DNA of 64,000 nt. It comes from Rotaria socialis (taxonomy: Eukaryota > Rotifera > Eurotatoria > Philodinida > Philodinidae). Positions 24,882 through 36,895 of the stretch are shown here, one piece after another. A program made the position numbers and the translations under genes. Each line of letters begins with the position of its first letter. Within the stretch, counting starts at the first letter, position 1. Below the pieces are notes generated by a model that saw only the letters and a list, made by a program, of their open reading frames with translations, did no database searches and was not told where the DNA came from. Location: contig CAJNYU010001053.1 in the NCBI GenBank assembly GCA_905331475.1, forward strand, positions 62,001 to 126,000. The letters run 5' to 3'.

Positions 24882-27800
24882 ATGGTATTAAAAAATCTTG
24901 TTCGGTATATTATTAATAAGTATTTAAAAGAATATATTGAAGAATTAGATTATGCAAAAGTAACACTTGATCTTAAAAATGGTATGTTTTTTTTTCTATT
25001 GTACGACGTATGAATGATATATTATTTTTCTTCGGTTATAAATAGGACATGTTTCTCTGGAAAAACTTCATTTAAAACCTGAAGCTCTCGTAAAGTCTTC
25101 TATTATAAAATACTTGCTTTATATGTATTCGATTTTAGACCGATCTTAGTCTTCCTGTAACTGTAGCTACTGGTCTTATTGGTAAGTTTTATTAGATTTT
25201 ATTCGATAAACAAGAACATTTTATTATAGACAAATTGACACTTGTAATACCATGGAAAAATTTATATAGCATGCCAACAAAAGTTCACATCAATGGATTT
25301 TATATGTTGATTGTACCAAAAAATGGTAAAGAAAAAAATTTAAAAACAAAACGATGGTTTCTATTGTTTCTAAATTAATGTCATCTATAGACTTTCACGT
25401 GTACGACAGAATTTGTGGCAATATTTTCTTTTTCTTAAAAAACAAAATAAGCATCGTAGGGGAAGCTTAAGTGTCAGTTACATTTCTTGTTCGAATGGAC
25501 CAATATTTGAGATAGTTCTGTTAGCGCAAGTATTCACACGTAATATGATAGAAAAAAATCTGTAGACTATTCACACAACAGATAACAGGTGACAATTGAA
25601 GCGAAAATGCGGAAAAGCATTTTATTTCCTATATTTTTCTATGAACAACATACTCAATTTTTATCCCTTTAAAAATTTTAATATTCCGCAATGGTAAGAG
25701 AAAAATAGTTTTCTCTCATTAGAGCGACTTAATGATATGCATCACGTTAAAGACATCTGCAATCGGTTTTTTTATTATCTTCAACAAATGCAATGTCATG
25801 CGTGCTGAAGTTCATTTTCAATCTAATGAGCGACTGAGACGATAAAGGAAAGACTCGCTGTGTTTCCGGCGAGTACTAACGAGTAGAAAAAAAATCTATA
25901 CTTAGAACATTTTTCTTGAAGTAATTCGAATAAATTAACTTCTTAAATTTTTTCTCTGGATATTAATCATGCATTTTACTGCCGTGATGATCAAGAATCG
26001 CTAATAAGTATCATTAAGATAGATGAAAAGAAAATTTTTCATTTGGTAAACGAACAAAAGAGAAAAAAAACGAGTAGATCCATTTGATTCTGATAAGTAA
26101 AATAAAATGCTAAAGAATGATTCATTGGTATCGGTCTTATTTTTATTTTTTTTGGTATTTTTACGATATCTACACACAGGCGAACGATGAAAATCTTCAT
26201 TCAAAGAGTACCATAAAAATTCTAATTTACTTAATGAGCGTTTAACAAAGAAGATCTGCTTTTTTTTACCAGGATTACTTGTAAAAAAGAAAAGAATGAG
26301 TACTGTCTCAAGAATTATATACAAGTCATTTGTATCATTGTCCTACTTAGCGTTTGCTTCCGGCACATTGTTCGAATTCTAAATCATTATTTCTAGGTCA
26401 TATTCGATTGCAAGAAACGATTTTTCAACGTTTAAAAAATACAAAACTAAGATTTCATAATAGAATATTTTTCATTTCTTGAAAATTTATCTGTTGTAAG
26501 TAAAAACTGCAAGTAATGCTCCTACTACGAACATAACAAAATAGCACTCATGATTAAATACGAAGTTTGCAGTATTGATTTCAACATGAATTGAGTTTCT
26601 ATAAAAGAAATTGAATGATTCTTTGTAATCTTATTTTCACAAAAAAACAAAATTTGCTCAGCTCAGTTTTCATCAGAGAGCAATATTATTCAAAACAGAT
26701 CTTCTTTTTCATTGTTGTAGAAGTTCGCCGAGATTTAACTGAATATTATGATGAAAAAATGCAACGTGTTCAACGAAAAGTTGATAATTTACGAAAAGCA
26801 GCATCCTGTTAGTATTGCAATTTTTTTTGTTCTTCTATTTATAATCTAAATGTTTCAGGTAATAAAAAACTTGATGAAAAGGACACCACATTTCTTGAAA
26901 GAATGCGATTGCAAATAATGCAAAATCTTGAAATAACTGTTGAAAATCTTCATATCAGCTATGAAACAATATCAACAACAAAACTAGGACATCCGTTTTC
27001 GTTTGGAATTACTCTACATCATCTTGAAATGACTGTAAAGTATTCAACTAATATAAGAAATTTTTAAAGAATTCCTTTTTTAGACAACAACCAATCGTCA
27101 ACCTATCGGAAGAACTAAAGAGAATTCTCTGGTCATTTTTAAGGTTAGTGTTCTTTAGTTGTTTTATTGCATTTTGTTCTGATAATCGTTATTCTAGATG
27201 AAACAAATAAATTCACTTTCACTCTATTGGAATACTCAATGTAAATCAAGAATTGATATGTCATTTGATGATGTTGTGGTTAGTATTTCATAGTAATATT
27301 TTAATTTTAATGGTATTCTTCAGAAAATTATGCGAGTCAAACTCTTACTTCAAAAATTTGAGATACGTAGAAAATCAATATTTTATATAACCTATACTGA
27401 AATAGAGATTTCAATTGATAGTTGCAAGTTATCATGATGAAAATAGACTTTGATACTTTCACAGTATGAATGGCAAGCACTGAAGTTGATCAGAATATTC
27501 ATTCATTGAAGAATTAGTAGTCTAATTTTGTTTTAAATCGATTAAATCACGGAGGATTGAATGAGAAGCGTACAGATACTATCATGTCTTATGACTTAAT
27601 CGAATAATTTTTGTCGATAATCATTACCATAAATAGAGAAATAAGCCGATGCATAGAGCAGTCATAATAGGCTTACCTCTAGAGTTGTTCGTTTCCTATT
27701 TAGTAGTGAAGGCGAAAGCTTCTGTGACAATTTTTTTTGTATCTCCTGAATTCAAAGAATGTCTTGAAAAAAAGAAAATGATTAAAAAACTGAACATAGT

Positions 27801-30800
27801 GAGGTAAAATTTTTAAATATATTAATACAAACAGACATCAACATTTGATGTCAGGTTTCATAGAAGAAATGTTCCTGTCAGAAACTAGAGCATATACGCA
27901 CCTTTTTTTATTAAAAATTTTCAACCAAGGGGGAAAAAGCGGATTTTTGGGATTTTCAAAATCCCAAAATCCCATAAATTGAAAGCATTTTCCCCTCTGT
28001 GAATGGCGTAGTTTCGAACTGAAAGTCTTCCCATATATAGGTTTCATGGTCCATAAAAGATCCTAAAAGTTTCAACTCGAATAAATTTTTCCTTCTTAAA
28101 ATATTGAATTTTCAAAAAAACTGGATTTTCTGACCGTGCCGTGAAATAAATATTTCTTGCGCATTCATTATCTTGAGAAGGAAACGTCTGTTTGCGCTGA
28201 AAATTTTAGAATATTCTAAGAATCACGAGACTTACGTATGGGGAAAAATTCAGATGGAAATTCCATCATTCACGTTTTGGATTTTTGGATTTTGAAAATT
28301 CCAAAAATCCAAAAATCTGAAATCCGCCTTGTTTTCAACTCTAATAACAAGCGCTTCAAAATTTTTCTCCCTATACGAAGTTTTCTTGTTCTCACTAATG
28401 TTTGCATGTTGTGTACAAAAACAAGTTCTCTCACATAAATGTTTTATCATATTTTAGGAGGATTTAAAATGTAAAATAGCTACAAATAATTATATACCAA
28501 ACATTGACGAGATGAACTACAGTCTGTATATTCTCTTTAAGATAAATACCATTCTTAATTGATATATATTTTGTATTTCGAATAGTTCTCTATCCCATAA
28601 ATCTTTCCATTGATTTAATTATGACATTACAACCGGGAGAATATAATTTCGAACGTCCAGCATATGATGTTGATGTTCATATTGAAAAATTAAGTCTTAA
28701 TATTAATCCAAAGCAATTTTCTGATTTACTTGATTTTATTAAATTTCAAAATTATAGTAAAATTTACGGTAAAATAACTGTCTTGTGTATAATCGAATTC
28801 ATTGATATTTTTTTAAATTTACGAAAGATCGTTGTCGAGAATATCGTGAATTCCAACAAACACTAAATACTACGAAATTAACATTAGAACAAGAAGAACG
28901 TTTAAAAGTAATATAGTTTTTGTTTAAATGTTCCAATTCATAATATAATTCTATTGTTTCATATAAAAGTATCTCGAATTAAAATTGGATGTATTCAATC
29001 TAGCTTATATTCAATATAGTGCTGAGATGGAAGCAAATCCTAATCTAATACCTAAAGAAGTTAGCCATCAACATAATCATCATCGGCATCACAATTACAA
29101 CCATTACCATCATCATCACTATCATCGACGTCATTCAATAAAAACTAATCGATTAGCGACTTCTCCGGTTACTACTGTCAACAACCATAAATGGTGGAAT
29201 TCTTGGTGGAAAACAACAAAAGCTCATTCGAAAGAAGGTGACTATCATTCGAAATGCATATTCTAATTTGCAACTTCAACTAATGTAGTTAATTTTGTAT
29301 AGTAGATCACCGAAAGTCATCAACATCGAGTTCTACAACAACTGGTGGAGACTTTTTTTCTGATGATGTAAGTTATTCTTGATTACGTTCATTTAAATAA
29401 TCTGTGCCAATCATAGTCGCCCAATATGAATTTTGAAATTAAAGTAAAAAATCTGGCATTAAATTTATCGTTACCAAAGACGAATAACAACTCGAAAATG
29501 GTTCAGTCGCTAGAAAATGAAACTCTTTGCCCAATTGAAATTATTGATGCTCGAATAGATTTCAAACGTCGAGCTATTTCATCAAATATATTGTACGAAT
29601 AATTATATATATATATATATATATGTATTTACTTTTCATTATTGTTTTCCTTCTTTTTCTATTTTCTCATTCAGATTTAAAGTTGATCTTCAATCGTTTT
29701 CATTATTTGGTATGCAAACTGATAATAACCACCGGCCACCGTTAGTAATGGCCGCTTCCGTATCATCGCTTCCATTGATACACATCGAATTGGAATTATC
29801 TGCAATTGATAAAAAATCTGATTATCGTCTTTTTCTAGTTCTCGAACCAATAAAAATTACTTATGACGCTGTAAGTCAAATATGTTGATGAGAACATCGA
29901 AATAGTCAGTTCTAGTGTGAGCTGGATATGGGAATCGATTTTCAAAAAAAAAGAGAATCATGCTATTGGTTGAATGATAATGATAATTCTTTTCTAGCCA
30001 ACAATCAATAAAATTGTTGAATGTTTCGATCCAAATAATGACAAACTTTCGTCAACATTACCCGAGTTTGTTGATCAAACATAGAGTTTCCAGCAAAAAA
30101 CGTTTACTTTCATTTTTATTGCATAGAATCAAACGAAGAACAACAGAAGAAATGGAACAAGATTTTAGCGGTGAAAAAATCTTCGATATGACCATACAAT
30201 TAAAAGGAATTTCGCTAATTCTACCAGAAAATGGTATACTACAAAAGTCAGTCAATACTATCTTAATTGTCCAAGACATATATTACGTATATCTACTTTC
30301 TTTTCTAGACAATCTAATGTGGCTCACATCGATTTGGATAGTTTAGTTTTAAAATCATGTTTAGATAATGACAAAGATGATGCTAATTCAGTATTCAAGG
30401 TATATTTAATACAAGTTTCGCTCTCTCTACTCTTTGATATATCGAATTTTATTCGTTTTAATAACTAATTAGCATATTGTATGCATAATGAAAGAGACCT
30501 AAATACCTAGTACGAGACGTAGACTCTAGTATTAAAGTGTTTTTGTACAGGAAGAAGCACAGCAATTACGATTCTATAGAAAATACAAATTGAGATTACA
30601 CAATCTGCAGATTATTTACTCGCAATCAGGTATTTGAAATTCTCTTCTATACATGTGCAATTTAATTATCATAAATGCTCGCCATTTCCTAGATAGTGTA
30701 CAATTCCATATATTACGAAAAATGTCATGGCTAGATATCAATTTTTACAAATGTATCTATTCCGATGATGCCTATTTAACAGAGTAAGTAGAAATTAGAT

Positions 30801-31425
30801 TTCTTTATTACTCGAAGATCATTCGAATAAATTATGTTAACAGCTGGCGTATTTCCATAAGAACTGTAAAAATGACTCAGATTGAATTATCAAAAGCAAT
30901 TCTAATTCAATTGATACATCATTTAAAATCAGTTCCATTACTTTCGTCAAACATGATGGAAACATTGCTTCGAATCAACCTTTATTGTAGATATTCTTTT
31001 GTACTCTGCTTTTCGCTCTATTTTTTCTATTTTTCAGTTATCATTTTTCCACCTTATACTACCTTCGAAATTGATATTCTCGTTGAAAAATGTTATCTTC
31101 TACTTGCACAACATCATGCATCGATTAACACAGGTAATCTCTCTTGTATTGTTATTTCAGTTTATTCTTCTCTTTTTTATTGTCTAGACATTCATTGTCA
31201 TATATTGAAATTAAGAGATAACAATAACAACGAAAAAGATATTACAATTTCATTGAATAATTTATCAATGTCGCATCAAAATAATTCCGAAATAAAACAA
31301 CAGTAATGCTTAGATCCGTTCACTTGTTATTATTTAATCTCTGTTTTCTTAGTTCATCATGGCGATTCTATCAAAATCCATGTATCGAACTAAGTTATAA
31401 CAATGATCTGAGTAATAATTTGTGA
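24882..31425 (+). CDS. VPS13-like (chorein N-terminal) protein, 24 exons, naturally short at 874 residues
   Basis: Exons: 24882-24981, 25046-25089, 25139-25181, 25230-25325, 26721-26807, 26859-27034, 27084-27143, 27198-27278, 27324-27420, 28586-28768, 28828-28907, 28970-29237, 29306-29367, 29417-29592, 29675-29870, 29998-30065, 30127-30246, 30309-30399, 30551-30629, 30693-30783, 30844-30986, 31038-31133, 31188-31302, 31353-31425. Every junction has GT/AG and matching phase, totalling 2625 nt. The start MVLKNLVRYIINKYL and IPWKNLY (residues 69-75), plus later LSFGI-type and LDVFN motifs, match the chorein N-terminus of VPS13. That segment forms the lipid-entry end of a bridge-like lipid transporter at membrane contacts. 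A His-rich insert (HHRHH..HYHHHHYH) sits at ~380-400 in exon 12. VPS13 proteins usually exceed 3000 residues; here only the N-terminal quarter is present, followed by TGA. Introns are mostly 45-80 bp; introns 4 and 9 exceed 1 kb. The exon 9 donor (A|GTTGCA) and last two exons are the least certain. Confidence 0.85.
25326..26720. other. Long intron 4 of the VPS13-like gene
   Basis: 1395 bp against a usual 45-80 bp for this gene. AT-rich, T-tract and A-tract filled, no coding or inverted-repeat ends that I can define; perhaps an eroded insertion. Confidence 0.5.
27930..28320. repeat. Palindromic repeats inside long intron 9
   Basis: Two palindromes about 330 bp apart share the word GGATTTTTGG and its inverse: around 27941-27974 (GGATTTTTGGGATTTTCAAA then its inverse) and 28278-28318. 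This pattern fits an eroded MITE within the 1.2-kb intron 9 (27421-28585). Its outer ends are not resolved. Confidence 0.5.
29605..29624. repeat. (AT)n microsatellite in intron 14
   Basis: About ten AT dinucleotides between exons 14 and 15 of the VPS13-like gene. Confidence 0.9.
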
Positions 31426-34093
31426 TTTTTTAAAGACAGCAAATTTAATTCTACTCTTGAATACTCATAAGAATGTTCAGACTAAATGACACGTTGAAGA
31501 ACAATTCAAATGTTTTTCTGGTTTATTATTTATTTTTTGTTACTGCATTTCATTTATTTTTACACATAAAATACAGCGAGATAGTAAAAAGTTCACAGTC
31601 AATCTTATGATATATCATCTGTCCTAAATTAACAAGCGTGGAAACTGTGCCGAAAAAGTGAAGGTAGTGGTTTGTTACATGGATTGGTTACAATATACTA
31701 TTAGCATTGTCGGTCATCAATAAAATAGAAGACTTCGGCTTTGGTTAACGCAGAAAAAAGTCTCATTAAGTCTTAGTGCTAATCGATTGCTTTATAATTT
31801 GGATTGAAAAACATTTAAAATAATTTATTCTTATAATCTTGAAGTTTCTTTTTCTCTATCATTGTGAGTCTCCTCAATGAACTGAATACGATTATAATGT
31901 CTTAATTTCGATAAATTCAAGGACATACAATAAACATCGAGTATAATAGAATACCAATACGTGATTTTTCGTCAACAAGATTGTCAAAAGCTGTTTTTAG
32001 ATTAGTTATTTATGTTTAAAACATCAAGAAATTTTGATGCCCGATTTCACATAATAAAAAGGATTCGTTTTGCAAGGTTTCTTCAAAACGTAAAAGTTTC
32101 ATTTACTTTGAATCTGCTGGTAATAATACTTTTCCATCGTGTAGTATAACTTTGAATCGTATATTTTTCGAAATAAAATTGTTTAGATAGTAAAGTAGGA
32201 TATGAATATAGAATAGGGGCTCCGATTTATATCTTGTGACTCATTTCAATTAAAATTTACTCGTTAGCCGATGCTCTAATTAAATGTCACTGTTTACTTG
32301 AACATGCACGTGGGTTTTGCTTGGTTTTTCTTTTATTCAAAAATATGTTATTGGTAGATCAACTAGTAGAGTATGGGCTATATCAACGATTAACTCGCAA
32401 TATACACATCAGTGAAAAAAAGCAAAATGCACAGAATCCCTCGTTTCGTTATTTATTTTTACCTTTCTCCAAACGTATATAAATTACACGAGGACAATGA
32501 AACCCAACTCGTTATTTATCATTCTTTCGTTGCTCAAGCTCAAACCAATTCAGGTTTTTTTTGATTTTGTTTTTTCTGTATTTCATTGTCAAAGTATGCT
32601 AGAGGGTTTTTTCCAAAAATAATTCGTAACGTTTCTTAGAAACTTTCTTTTCTTAATATTGTCATTGAACATGTTAGTTTTATGCTACAGGTATCTAATT
32701 AACTAGAAATCAAAAATTTCGAAATCATGAGGAATTTTCAATAAGCAATTTTTTTATTAAAAATAATTTTGGGAGTCGAATTTTATCGACTATCATAAAA
32801 AAATTTAAAACAATCGCAACTGTGTTGTCATTCCGAGCTTTTTCAGAGTTCAAGATTTTCAAATAAAAAAGGTCAAAAAGAAACTGATCACGCATTAAGA
32901 CGTTTATTTAGTTTAAAAAAATTCTGTCTTTTTTTTGGCATATGTTACTCATAAAATTAGCATTGCCGCACTATCCTATATTTTTTTTCGGTTGTCTTGT
33001 AAAAGAAAACAAAATAAGGGATCTTGTTAAAAACTTTTAGCTTGTGACATGCTAAAAAACCAAATGGTACAGGTGAGATAAGCGCAAATTGAGAAATCTA
33101 TACAGAAGTTAAGACAGTTATATCTGTAATCTGTACCCAGCTCGAACAGTTCGGCCTGGAAAGGCCGGTTCCGGATAGGTCCGTTGATTTTGTGGAAGCA
33201 GTATTCCGGTTGCACATTTTTCGGATTTTTTCCGGTGATTTCCGATCAATTCCTGTCGGAAAACTTCGGCCGTATTTTTGACCGGAATACTACTTCCATG
33301 TTTCAGCGACATCTCGTGTTTTCCTACAGGAGATGGTGACTTTCCCACATATTTCCTGGAGTATCCTACGGAACCCGGTGGTCGGAATGCTCAACCTGGG
33401 TAGTAACGTTTAAAAAAACGCATTTGATAGTTTAGATACTGGCAAATATGCTATTAGTTCTGAACAAATGAAATTTCTATTTGCAAATTTTGATGATATA
33501 ATTCATAGAATTTTAACTACACTAATTTATTTAGAGTTCAGTCTCAAATAATTTTATATTAGTGAAGATCGATTTATTATGCAATTTTTTTTCAAATTAC
33601 AATGGTTTGAAGCGTTTTAAGGCTACATTGAATGCCATTCAAAGATTACTACAACGAAGTATGTAGAACACATCATTGATTGCTTTAGAAAAAGAATCGA
33701 CATCCAATAGCGTTCGTACAATACGAATCGAAAATAACAAATCTAAAAAAGTAGTTTTTATTCCAAACAGCACAACTGAAGTTTGAATTATAATCACTAA
33801 GGTCAAAAATGATTTTTACTATTTCAATAAGCAATATCATATTTTGTTGAAATCTACATACATGCCAATGAGTATTCTTTAAGTTGTACCAGTAGAACAT
33901 ACAAGACCAATGGTCTGATTTATTGTGTGTGATATAATTAAAATTCTTTTAGGAATCTCACAATCATGTAGCAAATAGACATTCTTCTGAAAGCTGAAAA
34001 CATATTTAAATGATTTGCACTATCACATGCACTACGTGTTGTTGAAAATTTTAAGCCATCTAAAAATGTCAAAAGCCTATTTCCACATTTCAG
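31426..34093. other. Intergenic region, no recognised gene
   Basis: AT-rich spacer downstream of the VPS13-like gene. I looked for further VPS13 exons and saw none. Contains the MITE at 33136-33400. Confidence 0.45.
33136..33400. mobile_element. GC-rich TA-flanked MITE, copy A (265 bp)
   Basis: The ends read TA-CCCAGCTCGAACAG and, on the other strand, TA-CCCAGGTTGAGCA, so the element has ~14-bp imperfect inverted ends and a TA duplication. That is typical of Tc1/mariner-type MITEs. The interior (CCGGAATACT..TTCC, TTTTTCCGG) matches copy B at 54029-54339, which lies in the opposite orientation. It is strikingly more GC-rich than its surroundings. Non-coding. Confidence 0.82.
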
Positions 34094-34900
34094 TAGTTTG
34101 CCAACGGTCTCGATCAAAGGGACAGTCGATCCACTTGTCTTACTTATTCCTGAAGTAACATAAATGGTGTCCAAGGGAAAAGAAGTGTATGGTCAACCAA
34201 AAGACGACTTAACAGCTGATGAATCTATTTCTCTTATGCTCTATCCTCGGCAATGGGAGCCACGAGAAAAATTGCTCTATATCATTCTCAATAACACTTT
34301 GCGAGCTGAAGATGAAGAAAAATTAAAACTATGGCAGTTGTACTTAAAATTGTTTATTTCTTCACTCGAAAAACTGCCAACAGTTTCTAAAACTATTTAT
34401 CGAGGAGTTAAAAGGAATTTAAGTACTGAATATCCAATAGGAAAAAAATTATCTTGGTGGAGTTTTTCATCATGTGCATCTTCGATAAAAGTAGTGCAAT
34501 CTGAACAATTCTTGGAAAGACTGGCGCCAGAACTCTTTTCAATATTACATTTGACTCTGGGAAAGATATTAAACAGCATTCATTCTTTTCTACTGAAGAC
34601 GAAGTATTACTTATTGCTGCTCAAAAATGTCAACTGGTCTCTGGTCTTGATTCCGGCAATGATCTTTTTATAATTCAAATGAAGGAAGTTGACTCAGATC
34701 AATCTCTGCTAGAATTTTCAAGTAGTCAACCTGAATCTAGTCGATTAGACCGTAAACTTTCATTCAGTCCTCGGGAAGATTCAACAACTACCACTACAGG
34801 GTCATCTGAACCATCTAAAACAACTTCTTCGAGAGAGCCAATGTTACTTCGATTATCTCGTGGATTTTTACCTCCAAGACCACATGATAAACGAGCTTAG
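34094..34900 (+). pseudogene. R-S-E-type mono-ADP-ribosyltransferase pseudogene
   Basis: The translated region matches the bdelloid ART family by recalled family features: YRGVK (the R of R-S-E, about 34399-34413), WWSFSSC (the S motif), and after a frame change a DSGKDI region and the TEDEV acidic motif (E-x-E position). At least two lesions are visible: an in-frame TAA at 34161-34163, and a one-base loss near 34513-34517 (TTCTTGGAAAG), which moves the C-terminal half to another frame that then stays open to 34900. The acidic motif is TEDEV, so both E positions are kept. The tail is Ser/Thr-rich. Family members transfer ADP-ribose from NAD to Arg side chains. This copy should not yield full-length product unless the breaks are sequencing errors. 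Exons upstream of 34094 (acceptor TTTCAG) were not found. Confidence 0.8.
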
Positions 34901-36732
34901 TTATTTATCGAATGAATACGGAAAATTTGATTGTCTGACTGAGTGACTGACCGATTGCAAATTTCACCTTTCTTTCTTTTAACACTTATCAGATTGTATT
35001 CATTTTAGTCTTGATGCATTAGTAGTTTCTGCACTCACATTATTTTGATTACTCATATTTTCCTAAAAATAAAATAATCGTATAAACGTCACTATCAAAT
35101 AGTATGATGCAGCATAATCATTAGACAAACAACTTAGACTATATAGTTAATTTTTGTTCATAAAAGTGAGCATTCAATCTGAAATATAAAATAAAGCAGA
35201 CTTAAGGATTTTAAGTTGTCAAATAATATGCATACCACTACAACTGCCTATGCCGTGATAAATTTGGTGATGCGTGCATGTAAGTATACCAAAGAGCGAC
35301 TTCTTCAAATGAAAAACAAAATTTGAAGACTCTGTCTATTGAAAACAAAATACTAATTCAGCTTCCCACAAGTTAATATTAGCGATTCTATCTGCCTGGA
35401 ATTATCAACACGTTTTTATGAATTGTTTTGATAAAATGAATAGTACAATATCTCAGCATATTATATTGAAAAGAGTGTCGAAATTAATCCCATTCGTCTG
35501 TAAAACTCAGTCTAACGATAAAATATTCACATCTTGGGCGTTTCTGAAACATGATGTAGGTTACCAGTAGTATGACTAAAGCATTGCGAGTGGCTCATCA
35601 AGTTTAATTTAAAATAGAAATAGAAATTAGAAGAAAAAGGATTTTTAAAAGAATCGCTTTTATTATGATCAGAACTCATTTGTTCTATAGGAGTTCTTGT
35701 TTTTAAAGAGATGTATCCACTTTGAACACCTGACAAATATCAGGTAAAACCTGCATGAAAGGACTCATTAGAAGTTTTTATCGAAGTTTAAATACTGTTC
35801 GCCTTGTTACATCTACCCATTTGTATCTGTCGTGCCATGGTGTAGTTTGCGACGAGAATCATTTTTCTAGTTATATATTTAGTTGTTATGAGAACAAAAA
35901 TACTGCACACACTCATTAATGATACATATGAATTACATGAAGTTTCACAGTATAATGAAATTAACGTCTGCAATGCGTAGAGGTTAAAACAATTTACAAT
36001 ACGGGTAGCTATATTCTATTACTTGAAGTATGAAAGAAATAGAAGAAAACAACATGCACTTTCGATGAAATTACATAGTCAAACACAAACAAAATTATTT
36101 CAAGAAAATTTCATTAACAAGAGCATCATTGAGCAATGTACCCACAAGTACGCAATCAGTTATTTCGTATGCCGCTCGTCATTCTTACGATAGATGTAAA
36201 TAAATGTTATGATGGTTTCGAATGTATTAAATAACAAGATTTACAGCGGATTCTTTGCATTTCTCACAGTAGTACGAAAAATAGAATCGTTTTTCTTTCT
36301 ACATTGCATATGTTTCGTTAGTCACAGCCTTCTGCCAGCTACAAACATTACCAGATAAAAGACATCCAGGTTGATGTTTATATAATGAAATGATGGTTTT
36401 TGAGCGCCATTGAGCTGTTAAAGTCTCATTTAGTGAAGTATTGTGTATATTAACTAAATTTGTTATTCCAGGATGTTATGTCAGATGAACAAATAAATTT
36501 TGTTTACTTCTCAAATAATTAGATAAATTGTGTTTTCAATTGTAGTTCCAGCAGTACATAAAACTGTAAAATTTTCCATGATCAAAGTCTCCAGTAAATA
36601 GCTGCTGATATATTAGAACTTCAGGATATCGAGAAAAAACAGTGTATATATTATAAGATAGCTGACTGATTATCGCTTTATTTCACTTATTTCAATTTCA
36701 TTTAATTTATAATCTCCCAGTAGTTTATTCAG
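34901..36732. other. Intergenic region, no recognised gene
   Basis: AT-rich spacer. The upstream TM and stalk exons expected for the D8C relic at 36733 are not visible here. Confidence 0.45.
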
Positions 36733-36895
36733 CTTAGACGAACTTCGTCGACTGCGACGCGTCCACTTTCACTACAACTGGAAGATCGTCTCGATATAAT
36801 AGTTGCTACAGTAGGCACATATACTACTGGTTGGTACAGTTTTACCGTGTCAGATGTTGTTTCAACTGTCAGTAGAACAATATTATAAAACTGAA
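36733..36895 (+). pseudogene. Relic of a D8C exon (third copy of the 39.6-kb gene family)
   Basis: After a TTATTCAG acceptor the first frame reads TNFVDCDASTFTTTGRSS, aligning with TTFVGCDSSSFSSSGQW of the intact D8C exon at 43475-43848. Further on, bases for GGCACATATACTACTGGTTGG align with the GGCACGAGCGCTACAGGATGG of that exon, but in a different frame, and a stop follows. So it is a truncated, frameshifted remnant of the same exon type, 2.9 kb upstream of the intact gene and in the same orientation. No upstream exons found. Confidence 0.65.

Noticed and set aside
27421-27440. Stop codon after KLS in VPS13-like exon 9
   Set aside because: A donor at 27421 (GTTGCA) gives phase 1, which fits the next exon at 28586 exactly and matches the family sequence; the donor is weak but the phase and homology support it.
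30066-30126. Apparent stop and frameshift in the VPS13-like gene
   Set aside because: A 61-bp intron (GA|GTTTGT .. TTTTTATTGCATAG|A) removes the stop and restores the conserved frame, so no lesion is needed.
33118-33348. Open frames in the GC-rich segment (also at 54019-54374)
   Set aside because: Both are inside the two copies of the same MITE and are not conserved as proteins between copies.
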